DNA from: Pohlia nutans | Lineage: Eukaryota; Streptophyta; Bryopsida; Bryales; Mniaceae | NCBI GenBank assembly: GCA_022496805.1 | Contig: CM040103.1 | Span: 11,364,001-11,428,000, forward strand | Direction of reading: 5' to 3' | Length of the DNA: 64,000 nucleotides | In this document: one piece after another, positions 12,300 through 23,700 of the stretch | Numbering within the stretch: the first letter of the stretch is position 1 | Layout: every line of letters starts with the position of its first letter | The notes under the pieces: model-generated | What the model was told of the DNA's origin: nothing | Database searches by the model: none | Seen by the model: only the letters and a program-made list of their open reading frames with translations | Position numbers and translations under genes: made by a program

Positions 12300-13376
12300 A
12301 ACTAACCAAGTAACTAACTACACACCGTTCCGGCTGTTTCAGACGAAGTTGCTACCGAAGCTCTGGCTCTGCTAGTCTGCTCTAGTGTCAGTCCCTTCGC
12401 ACGAAGTGCCCGAGTTTTACCGCGCCAGGGAGCTTCAATCTCATTCTTCCCGCCGATGCTCTTGCCCTACCTCCTCCAGATTCGGTTTGCCAGGATTTGG
12501 AAGTGTGCACGTGGTCAAAACCCCCGGAAAAACACCAGAGTACCAAGACTTGTTGTTGTTGCAACGCGTGAGAGGATTTTTTTGTTTCGTTGCTGGTGGA
12601 GGCAGGTACGAGGTTTCGTCAAATTATTAGAGACGTAGGCGTGTTTTTGCTGGTCAGTTGTGGTGTTGTTTTGTGAGAATATAATGGCGGGGAAAACCTT
12701 ATGTTGCTTTGTTAGAATTTGTAAGTTCTTGAGAATTTTTGGTTTTCTATTTTATTGAGATTTTGAGAATCCTCTCTCGCTCTAGTGTTTGAGGTTTGCT
12801 GGTTGTGGAGATCCGTTCGTTTCTGGTTTTTGAATTTTTGTATTCTGAAGCGCGCCGATTTTTGAAAGCGAGAGAGGATTGGGAGCTTGATTGATGTTGT
12901 TGTTGGAGTGAGTTGTGAATCTTGAAAACTGGTAGAGTTTTTGGTTTAGAGTTTTTATTTTTGATGTTTGGAGGAGTTGAGGTATTATTGAGAATCCTCG
13001 GTGCTAGTAGCATGTTTGTTTCGATTCGTTTGCTGGTTGTGGAGATGCGGTGTTTTGTGAAAATGACGGGGAGCAGTTTTTGTTTCTGTAATCTAGTGTG
13101 TCAGTATTGGTTTTGAAAATTTAGATTGTATTTTGAAGCGCGCCGATTTTTGAGGATTGAGAGGTTGAATGATGTTGTGCTTGATTGCAGTCTCGTTGTG
13201 AATTCCGGGACGTAGAGCGACTTGTTGCGCAAATGTACGCGGATTGCACGTTTTATGGAGCCATAGGATTGGCTCAACCGAAATGGCAAGGTGTTCAAGA
13301 GCGGAATTTCAAGAGCGACGAAGCTGACAAAGGAAGTAAAAGCAGAGTGATTTGAACTTCGGAAATTGTCAACATC
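12300..13376 (+). promoter_or_regulatory. 5' UTR of the flippase gene with a 585-bp leader intron
   Basis: Composition becomes GC-richer from about 12300, consistent with a transcription start and leader exon. A good donor (ggcag|gtacga, intron from 12606) and acceptor (ttgattgcag|tctc, intron to 13190) define a probable leader intron. Within it a block around 'tgaagcgcgccgattttt' occurs twice (about 12846 and 13134), each preceded by a 'tttgctggttgtggagat' block. This indicates an internal duplication. The exact start site is not visible. Confidence 0.55.
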
Positions 13377-16300
13377 ATGAAGCTCTGGAAAAGGAAAAAG
13401 ACGCCGAATCCAGGAGCGGCGAATGGTACGGTCGCAAATGGCTCTGACGAAGATTCTCGGACAATTCATTGCAATCGACCCGATCACGGTCTCTTCAGGT
13501 GCGCATTTCATTCTTCAAGCCTCTGGTGGAAGTGGATTTTCTGGAAAAGGAGAGACTGAAATGGATTTTCTGGAATGGGATTGTGGATTTGTGTAGCTAT
13601 GCGGGGAACAAAACCTCAACACGGAAGTATTCATGGTGGAGCTTCGTCCCGCTGGCCTTATTTGTCCAATACCAGAGAGCAGCTTACTGGTACTTTACAG
13701 CTATGGCCGGTTTGTCTTTGGCGCCGTTTGCGCCCTACAGCGCTGTTAGTGTGTGGTTGCCTCTCATTTTCGTTCTCGTTTTGGGCCTCCTGCGAGAAGC
13801 ATGGGAAGATCTGCGGCGCGCCAGGGGTGATAGGGAGCTCAATAACAGACCGATTGAAGTCCATGACGGGAACGGACAGTTTGTGGAGCGGCGGTGGAAG
13901 GATTTGCGTGTTGGAGATCTTGTGAGAGTGAAAGATGGTGATTATTTTCCGTCCGATTTGTTGATTATCTCATCAAGTGGACCCGATGGCATTTGCTACG
14001 TGGAGACGATGAACCTCGACGGAGAAACCAATTTGAAGGTGAGGCCTAGTTTAAAATGCTTGTGTCAAGGATTTCCAGCTTGTGAAAATCTTTCTAGGTT
14101 TTGGTTTCTCTAATGTGGAAGTTTTTGCACTCTTGCAATGCAGGTTAGACAGGCGCTGGAGGTGACGTGGGGAGTTGATGGGAAATCCGAAAGAAATTTG
14201 CGAGACTTTAAGGCGGAGTTGCTGTGCGAGGGTCCAAATGCGTCCTTGTACACATTTTCAGGGCGTTTGAAGATTGATGATATCGAGCTCCCGGTAGGAC
14301 CTCCTCAGTTGCTCCTGCGAGACTCCAGCCTTCAGAACACGGGAAGCGTGTTAGGCGTAGTGGTGTACACGGGTCATGACACGAAGTCCATGCAGAATTC
14401 CACCCCCCCTCCGACGAAGCGCAGTCGGGTGGACAAGTATTTGGACAAAGTAATCTGGCTCATGTTCTTTTTGTTGATCGCCATGGCTACCCTAACTGGC
14501 GTAATTATAGGCGTTCGGTCGAAGGCAGAAGGCACAAATTTGTGGTACATGCGGCCGACTGAGAGCAATCCTTATTACAATCCCAACAGGGCTGCCATTG
14601 TTGGCATTATAGGTTTCTTCAATGGCCTCGTGCTGTACGGGTATCTAATTCCGATTGCACTCTATGTGTCATTAGAGGTTGTTAGAGTGGTTCAAGCTTT
14701 GTTCATGGTATACGATTCGGAAATGTACGACCCGACCACGGACAAGCGCGCTAGGGTGAAGTCGCCAGGCCTAAATGAAGAATTAGGTCAAGTGGACACT
14801 ATATTCTCTGACAAAACAGGAACTCTGACTAGCAATCAGATGGATTTTTTTCGATGCTCAATTCAAGGGGTTTCATACGGGCAAGGAACGACGGAGGTCG
14901 AGCGGGCGGCGATGAAATTGGGCATGCCCATTGCTCCCTCTCCACGTGATCCGAAACCCGAGAGACAACCAGAGCCAAGAACTCGGAGCGCCGACGTAGG
15001 GAACACAATAGAGAATAGTACCGATGATTTAGGGCCTGATAACAATCCTTACAAAGAGAAGGGGTTCAATTTTTACGATGACCGTCTTCTTGGAGGGAAA
15101 TGGGTGGAAGAAAAGAATGCCGAATCGATTCGTTTTTTCTTCCAAATTCTCGCACTCTGCCACACCGCCATTCCAGAGGGTACTCCCGAGGAGCCCTCTC
15201 AGATGCGATACAGGGCCGAGTCGCCAGACGAAGCTGCTCTGGTTGTCGCTGCCAAGCAATTCGGATTCTACTTCTACAAGAGAACTCCCGTAACGTTACA
15301 CATTAGAGAGAGTTCGAGACCTGGCGAGCCTCCCAAGGATCAAGTCTACCAGCTCCTGAATGTGCTAGAGTTTAGCAGTCTAAGGAAACGCATGTCCGTC
15401 ATTGTTAGGTTTCCTGACGGCCGCTTGTTGCTTCTCTCCAAAGGAGCTGATACCGTTATTCTTCAGCGCGTGGATCGGAAGAATAGCGGGCCCGTTCCCG
15501 AGACGACGCGACATTTGAAACAGTACGGCGAAGTTGGCCTTCGCACGCTTGTAGTGGCATACAAGCATCTGGATGAAGAAGAGTATCAGAGTTGGAATGC
15601 TAAATTCAAAGAGGCGCGAGCCATAATAGGTAAGGAGAGGGAGTTGCGAGTAGAAGAGTTGGCGGAGGAGATAGAACAGGGTCTCACTGTTGTTGGCGGC
15701 ACTGGAGTTGAGGATAAACTGCAAGAAGGAGTTCCAGAGGCAGTTGATCGTCTTGCTCGAGCAGGCATCAATATTTGGGTCTTGACGGGTGACAAGGTGG
15801 AAACTGCAATCAACATTGGCTACGCCTGCAGGTTTGCGTGGCCTTCTCATTGCAGCTCAATTTTGTTACATTTCTGTGGTCGACTGTACGTTTTAAAGGT
15901 GATGCTTTTGAATGTGGCTCTTAGGACTAGCCTGCGTTCCAAAAAAATTTCCTGCTTAATGTATTTGTTAATGGATTTGTCATACCACTTCTGATTGTGG
16001 GACTTGTATGGGCTACAGTTTACTTCGAAAGGGTATGGACAATCTGATTGTGAGCCTGGAGGGTTCGGATGCTCGTGCAATTGAAGAACGAGCAGAAAGA
16101 GAGGGTTGGTCACGTGATAAAGTATCTGAGGTATGTATCTAGACTCAATCCTTACCTAAATTACAGTTTTTGGTTTGATACCAAGTTAGAAATAGTCATG
16201 GGAGTGTCTCTGTTAGTGTACATTTGAACTTGTGTCGTTCTACTTTAATTCTGATGGGTGGTCTTTCGTTTCATCAGGGACAAAAGAATTTTGTTTTGCG

Positions 16301-18153
16301 GAAGCTCACAGATGCTATGGATTTGGTCTCGGGAGGACGCGCAAATCTTCGTGGGACAAGCACCAGTGAAAGAAAAGTCAGCTTTTCCGAATCTTTGCAA
16401 AGTGCTCTTTCCCGCAGCTTGAGTAAAAGTAGTGCGGTAACTCTATCGCGTAATGTGAGTAAGAATGCTGGGACTCTGTCGCGTAATTTAAGCGCCAGCG
16501 GTGCAGTGTTGGCGCGGAATCTTAGCGCTACTACTGGTCGTCACTCTCGTAATCCAAGTGCTGGACAGAATGCTTTTGAATTACTACCCTTGGTTGATGG
16601 TCAGAAAGTTGGCACAAATGGCGAAGGCTTGGATCAAAGAGAAAGGGCAATTAGCAAGGAGAATGTATTGTCACAATCTAGACGGACACCAACTTCAGAG
16701 CCACATGAGTACGCGCTTGTCATAGATGGGCAATCCCTTGCATATATTTTGGCAGAAGAAGCTCTTCAAGAGCTTTTCTTAAAAGTTTGCATCAATTGCT
16801 CCTCAGTTCTCTGTTGTAGAGTGTCTCCCCGCCAGAAAGCTCAGGTCACCACTCTTGTGCGGAAGGGACTTGGTCTGCATCGGTTGTGCTTGGCAATTGG
16901 AGATGGCGCAAATGACGTGGGAATGATTCAAGCTGCCAACGTTGGTGTCGGCATTTTGGGCGTGGAAGGGGCTCAGGTATTGTTTTTTATCTTAAGTAAT
17001 ACTTTGTAGTTCCTACTACAGTGTCATATCCATGCCTTGATATTCTCAGTGCCGTTCGCTCCAATTGATACATTTTTTTTGTGAATCTGGGAATAACTTA
17101 CTCTCATCAGTTGCAAAAGGCAGGTAAAAAGCTCGTACTTAAAAAGCTGACATTCTCGTGTGGTGTCCAGGCGGCAATGGCAGGTGATTTTGCTATTGGG
17201 CAATTCCGGTTTTTGGAGCGCCTACTACTGGTTCATGGAAGATGGTGTTACCGACGTATCTCTCTCATGGTAAATGCCCTCTTTAGTGCTCTAACTCTCT
17301 ATTCGTTAGAATAGAATGGTGTTCTAGGTCATTAATATGTTGCAATGCTGATACGATCATTATATTTACACTTCTGGCGTGCCCCATCAATTTGCTGATC
17401 GACCGTCTGATTATTGTGGCCATGCAGATCCTATACTTCTTCTACAAAGTATGTATGATGGGCTGGATAGCTTTCTACTCCAACATCTTCGCATACTGGT
17501 CAGGAAACCCACTGTACAACGACTGGTATGCGTCATTCTACAACACGGTGTTTACGTCAGTCCCCATCGTGGTAATTGGTATCCTGGATCAGGACGTCAC
17601 TGCAGCTGAGGCTTTCCGCAACCCGGAGCTCTACGGATCTGGGCGGCGCGGTGAGCTGTTCAACAAGAGGTCCATATTCTGGTGGCTGGCAATCTCACTG
17701 TATCATTCGGCCGTCATTTTCTTCTTCCCGCTCATCATCTATTCAGGGTTAAGTGCTTTCCGACCCGGCGGCCAAGTGGCTGCAGCGCAAGATTTTGGAG
17801 CAGCCATGTTCACTGTGCTGGTGCTGGTGCCCAATCTGCAAATCTACTTGGCATTTCACTACTTCAACTGGATTCATCACTTGGCCATTTGGGCCAGCAT
17901 CGTGAGTTGGTACTTGTTCATTATCGTATATGGTGCCATACCCGTTTCTTGGTCGACCATTGCGTACAAGGAGTTTGTGGAAGTACTGGCTCCCTCGGCC
18001 AGTTATTGGTTGTTGCAGCCACTCGTGGTCATAGCAGCCTTGCTACCCGATATCTTGTTTAGGAGTGTAAAATGGGTGTACCGCCCATCGGATTATCAAA
18101 TTGTGATTGAGCAGAGTAAGCGAGAGGACCGTCCCGGAAATCAAGCCGTTTAG
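13377..18153 (+). CDS. ALA: P4-type ATPase (phospholipid flippase, ALA4-12-like)
   Basis: The product is an aminophospholipid flippase, moving lipids to the cytosolic leaflet at plasma or endomembranes. Seven exons (13377-13498, 13597-14038, 14144-15831, 16019-16130, 16278-16976, 17171-17269, 17428-18153) join in frame to 1295 aa. Visible landmarks are DGETNLK (residues 182-188), the M4 motif PIAL (358-361), SDKTGTLT with the phosphorylated Asp411, KGAD in the N domain, LTGDK, and GDGANDV (996-1002). A membrane-rich C-terminal region follows. The layout and LLRDSxLxNT and GHDTKxMQNS blocks match plant ALA4-12. Oddities: the usual PISL is PIAL, the usual GVGISG is GVGILG, and residues about 832-883 hold an 11-residue repeat with R-N-x-S cores. 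The start is the first in-frame ATG after the leader intron. Identity as a P4-ATPase is near certain; specificity is not deducible. Confidence 0.95.
16436..16580 (+). repeat. 33-bp coding tandem repeat in the flippase
   Basis: Four units of 11 codons encode variants of [11 protein letters not shown], preceded by a related LSRSLSK. Each unit has an R-x-x-S core (RNVS, RNLS, RNLS, RNPS). The units have diverged at the DNA level but keep the core, which suggests selection on the protein. The array lies in an insert before the conserved ALVIDGQSL block. Confidence 0.8.
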
Positions 18154-19107
18154 AAGAACTTACAGCATCAAATCAACCTCGTCTCTGTACCATAATCGTT
18201 CAGTAGCTTATGATCCCCTCCATTGTTTTCATGAACCATGGAGCTGTTTTAATTTCCCTTCAAGATCATATTGTTTAGTCTCCACGCCTTTGCCATTCTG
18301 TAAGCTGTCAATGGTGGAAGCCACGTAGGGGCGCTAGAATTGGGGCCAAATTGTTAGTCAAGCTGCCTGCAAGTAACTAACTAAGGAGGACTGGTAGCAC
18401 TTGAGGTTGTTAGGAAGTAGCCACTTTTATTTTATGCACCATATTCTTTTTAGGTTTCACAAGTTTCCTTTGTACCATATCCCATATGAGTCAGAAAGAT
18501 TTCACCCGTAGGCTCCAAACCGGAGCCGTCTTCATCACTCAAACTTTGTCTGCAATTGCATTGTCGAAATTGCATTATTTACCGCTCTAACTTTTATAGG
18601 AGAATACTCTTGAGTAGAACAGATGGAACTCGCGTGATGTGGTAGAAAATTTCAGAAAGGAGCCCTTAATTTTATTAGTGGCTCTGGAACTCGACTCTTT
18701 CATTACATTGTCAAGCTGGTAGTTTGACGTTGCTAACTTGGGCTAATTGTTGCTACAGTTCTGCAGAGAAGCTGCATTGAGAATCAACGAAAGCAATTCT
18801 AAGTTAGTTCAGTTGTTGATGCTGCGCGCCTGAGGTGGCATTAATTTCCAAGCGTTTGATTAGCTAGCTGCTAACTTACATGCAGCCAACCCTGTGTTAA
18901 ATTCCCAGGGTTGTACCAGTGCAATCGATCAACAGAAGATGAAGAGCCTGCAACTTGAAGAATTGGTAAACACGATGAAGGTGAGAATGGCTGACTTCAT
19001 CAGATCATGTCAATGCAAGAGTCTTATATGTACAATGATTGTGCACCGTGTAGATCGAAGAACACTACGTACCCAGGCCGTGTCCGACAATTATATAACT
19101 ATCTCTG
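18154..19107. other. Downstream region of the flippase gene
   Basis: It holds the flippase 3' UTR and spacer. At about 18885-18981 a short stretch is bounded by an acceptor-like 'catgcag' and a donor-like 'gatgaag|gtgaga', with an open frame between them (ending SLQLEELVNTMK). It might be a terminal or alternative exon, but nothing joins it to a known gene. Confidence 0.3.
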
Positions 19108-19274
19108 ATATCTCACCCTCCATGGAAAAACTAAAAGGGTTAAAATTAGTCATTTTGAACCCTACATGCTTTTTTGACGGGTGTGACGAGATTTATACTC
19201 TGGTGACATTCGTTTTTAGCCGCCTCAAAATTCTATTTTTAGCCCTTTTAGTTTTTCCATGGAGGGTGAGATAT
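19108..19274. mobile_element. Fold-back MITE with 33-bp perfect inverted ends
   Basis: The 167-bp element begins atatctcaccctccatgg and continues through 'aaaaactaaaaggg'; the right end is the exact reverse complement. The interior resembles sequence at about 51720-51835 (shared 'aaaattctatttttagc' block), so a family exists. The perfect ends suggest recent activity or a stable hairpin transcript. Confidence 0.8.
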
Positions 19275-19725
19275 GCAGGTCGTTGTATTTGATTTACACT
19301 TCACCAAACTCCGATTCATTGCGTATCCAGACGCTTAATTAATCGGTGCCTACCCATTCATTGCAACGCAATCAGCCCTGTGACTTCGTATTAATCTTGA
19401 GAAACTGAGTTCTACAGCAGACGGAGCCCTACATATTCTGAATACGATTAATATCAAAGCTTGATTATCTTAAAATCCAGAACATGAGCGTGCCCGAGTC
19501 TACTGATATATATGATGCATTGGTTTCAGAGCTTGGAGAAGTCCGTGACGATAGTGGAATTCTCAGATCGAATGAGCTCATTGGAATTTGGACTTCTGTA
19601 TATAATCGCAAACACTGCGGTGTTGAACATCGATCAAGCGTCGATGAATATCGTTCACCGGAGTGACGCCCCGGTTCGATTCACCCCACGTCGTTTTTCA
19701 CGGGATGGGCTCTGCCCGGCGGCAC

Positions 19726-19817
19726 GATTCTGGCTTAATCCTGATTTTTGGGGGACACTTTGACGATTCTGGCTTAATCCTGATTTTTGGGGGACACTTT
19801 GACGATTCTGGCTTAAA
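19726..19817. repeat. 39-bp tandem repeat, 2.4 copies
   Basis: Two identical 39-bp units (19726-19764 and 19765-19803) beginning gattctggcttaatcctg are followed by a partial third unit. The sequence is non-coding. Confidence 0.9.
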
Positions 19818-20028
19818 TCCGTCATGTTCCGAGTTGAATCTAACTTAGAAAGAACTCTTAACAACGATGAAAAACACAGCAAAGTGCGATACGTTCTGTG
19901 AATTGCAAAATTCTACAAATCATCCAGTCCTTGAACGCAAGTTGTGGCCGAGGCATGTCCAAGGGCATTTCTACTAGAGCCTCACCAAGCCCATGCTCCC
20001 TCTTTGTAACTGAGTTCTGCCGGACTTA

Positions 20029-20167
20029 GGGCCTCTTTACACTACAGGCGAGAAACCATGAGGATGGAAATTTCAGCCAACGGGAGGCCTAAAAATCGAG
20101 AAGACCAATTTCTCGTTGGCTGAAATTTCTCTCTTCACGGCTTCTCGCCTCTAGTGTAAAGAGGCCC
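20029..20167. mobile_element. Tourist/Harbinger-like fold-back MITE
   Basis: It begins GGGCCTCTTTACACTA and ends tagtgtaaagaggccc, with imperfect inverted arms of about 55 bp each. TTA precedes it and TCA follows, close to the 3-bp TTA/TAA duplication of PIF/Harbinger elements but not exact. A larger relative is at about 43508-44150, and a degraded end is at 4730. Confidence 0.7.
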
Positions 20168-20768
20168 TCAGTCGCATTGAATCAGATTGAACATTATCTC
20201 GAAACTTCTACAATGCATTATGAAGTTGCCCTTGCTAGCAAAATTAGCCAATAATTTATAATCTCGATGATGTTCATTACTTAGGCAAAACAATGTACTT
20301 CAGCTTTAGGATGTAGCCACCTTTTAATTACATATGGAAGAGAATCTTGAAGAATATTCACAGAATTTGACATAATTAGTTAGAAAAATGATTTTCCAGA
20401 AAAATTAATTATTCGGCGTGAGATGCCGACCCTGACAGTCGGCTACAGTATACCTTGAATCGGAATGATGGATCTGGATTCTTGGGTGCAGCAGTCGGGG
20501 CTCTAAATAATGTTCTATCTTTTCATAGCCGTGTGACACGTAAGATGGGGTTGACCAGAAACGAGAAGTTACTGCATTGTTTACGAATCACAATCAACAG
20601 AGCAATTGCTTGATGTGGCTCCCAAGTTGTACAAATAGTGCTGCTTTTTCTCTTCGACTTTTGGATCCTAAGGTTCAAGGCAGGCTGCTACGCAACTGTG
20701 TGCCTTGACAACAACCCTGTGAACAAAATAATTTTGATAAATTCCATAAAGGTCGTGTGCTGGAGAAG

Positions 20769-23700
20769 TCAATGCTTGAGAAGTCTCAAGAGGTCACCCA
20801 CCAGATATAATGAGCCTGTTACAAGCACCTGCTCAACACCACCACTTGAGTTAAATAGCGGTATTGGTTTTCGTCCAGGTTGTAAAAACAATGCCAACGT
20901 CAAACGAATTGAACCTTCACAATTTGTTGAGAATGAGAGGTGAAAATGACACTCAAACATGAGAAAAAAGACAAATGCATGACGTCTAACCCCTAAAAGA
21001 CCAAGAAGTCTGAATTAGGTCGTCTCATGGATTTTTAGAATTTTAAAGTGGACTTTCTTTTGTTCAAATTTATTTGGTTTTTGACCAACACATGCAATGC
21101 TTTCCATTGATATTGTTCTAAACCATACTTTTCCCAATATGATCGATGGAATTTGTCATTTCAAAACCAAGAAACCTTAAGGAATCAAGCCTGGATAAAG
21201 TTTAGGGCTTTGGATTTAGGATTTGGGGATGTGAAGGAAGCCCTGGTAGGTTATTGGTACCTGAATCCGGAGCTGAGGATGGTGATTAGAACAGTTGCGG
21301 AAAAAGTCCACAGCAGCTGGCAGGGATCGCAGCACTGCACTTGATGGACCTAAAACGCTCCCGAGTTGGGGCTGGCCCTCCGTGTTGGAGCCGTTTTTCA
21401 AACCAGACAAAAGCTCTATGTGGGGTTCACGTCTTTCCTCCTGAGCAAGAGAGGCAACACCGGATCCACCTGTCCATTCACCAAAACAAAAAACAAACCA
21501 AAAGAAAACGCTCAGTCAAGTTGAGAACTGCCTCCAACTGATGACAAAGCTCATGTATGACAGGAAAACAGGTATGAAGTCATCTTATAATTTCCTGCAA
21601 TTTCACTAAACCAACTTACAGCTACTCAAGGAACTGAGTCGTTTCCACAGGAGCTGATGCGCTTCTTAACATGTTCAAAAGACTTTCATTGGTTTTCAGT
21701 GTTGCAAGCAAGTCTTTCAAAATCTGCGTTCATGGGTACTGCAGCATACCTGTAAGGTTCTTTTGCCATATAGACTCCCAATGCCGCTGCAAAACTTGCT
21801 GCCACGTTGTATCTGGGATTGCAGAAGGTTGGTATTGGGGTGTATCCACGGATGTATAGCTAGAATAAGGGGGTACAAAGAAGGCCGCATGAAGGGGAAA
21901 CCCTGCGAGAGAAGACCACCCAAAATCAAATTTTCTTCCAACTCCACAGACTGCATCCAACATTCTTTACCAATACAACTAGAGTCTGATGCACATAGAC
22001 CAATAAATGTGAAAAGTAGCACATGTCAAGCTATCTTCCAAGATTCCTTTCAGATACTTTTTCCTTTCACTGAGGTAAAGTTGTAAGTCTAAGCATGAGT
22101 GCACGCATATTTTCCACTCCATTGTGTTAAGCAAGGGACATTTCAAGCCTGGTAAAGAATGCTATGATGAGGACACTTCGTCGATGATTTTCATATAGCA
22201 GCCATTTGAGGGTTGGTAAACACACCATTTCGTGAACATAAGTTGACGACAGGTTGTAGCAGTACAACAGGATCACGCTTCGGCATGCAGTTAAATAAAA
22301 GAACCTGTCATACGCAAACCACAACTTAGGCAAGTCACAAGACTTCCAAATGCATGAAGATATTTGAGTAAACCGAAAAGAAGCGCATCTAACCTCCCTT
22401 TTGGCTCTAATTTTAACCTCTCGATTGTCCCCTTGTGGGTCATGGGCTTGGAGCTTTAATGAAAGGTGTGAGAGTCAAAGCGAGGTGTGGAGAATAATGA
22501 CAATGCCTTGCTTTAGATTGTCTCCCAACTCATCATAGACTAGTTTTTGGTCTAATTAGATTTCAATATGAGTTCAAGAGGAATTCAGCACGAGTTTGCC
22601 AAAACTTTCCTATTTGGGCTGACTTTTCGGTTAACTCTATTGCTGGGAAGAAACAAGGTGTGGTCAGCACTGTCAGAAAACTGTAGCCTTGTGTTTTCCA
22701 AAAAAAAAAAAGTTAGCCTTGTGGCCAAAATAATACTTTCTGCAGCAGGGAGTCAAGAGTGCGAAACCTGAACAGTCGTTCATACTTACCCTTCTCACCA
22801 TGGTCTCTCTAGGATTCCACTTCTCTCCATCAGTACCCAAGATTGATAAATGGGAGCTGTTTCTCGGCTCCGGTAATTTAGGATTTTCTTCAGATTTTAT
22901 TGTTGAACAAAACCAATGTGCACAAGCCTCCATGCTTTCAGGACTGTGAGCTCCATCCAAATAAAATGACAAGCGTCCTGATTGATCGTGGATTACTTCA
23001 GCTCTGCCTGCCCATTTGGTCAATTGGAGGCCCTTGACAAAGGGGTCCGGCACCCTTCCACTGCTTAAAACCTGCCAAAAAGAAACCCTTGTAAGTCATT
23101 TACATGACACTCTTGAAAGGAGCTGCAAACATTTGGGCCAACTACTAATTCAAGAATAATCAGGGCATCCAAGATAATCCAATTCTGTGATATCAGCACG
23201 AATCCTCTCACATCTTGAGTTCAAGAATGAAAGCAGTGGTACACAACCAACTAGAGTGAAAAGGGTGGGTGGACACCACTACTTTAGAATGCTATGTACA
23301 ATCGTGCTGGAATGAACGTTCATACAATATGCAAGAGTTTTCAAATAATCTATGCAGCATTCCCTCTTTAAGGATATTGGAATTTTTCAAACTGTGCAAG
23401 CGTATGTATATAAACGGAGATACAGAACAGAGTGACGAAAGGTACAGTAGATAGAGAGTAACCTTCTGAAGACCACTGGTATGGTCAGCGGGAGGTCTTT
23501 TCATCACCCACTGCTTGCACAATGCAATGGCCAAAGCTGCATTGACACGTTGGTGTTCACCACCCAATCCAAGTTGCAAGTCGTGCAATCCATATTCTTC
23601 AAGAGGAGGAGCTACTTCCAAAGTAATCTGCAAGCAGTTATGGGGACAAGTTAAAAAAATTCAACCCTTGGTCTCCTGAACCCTTAATTCAAAATAAAAC

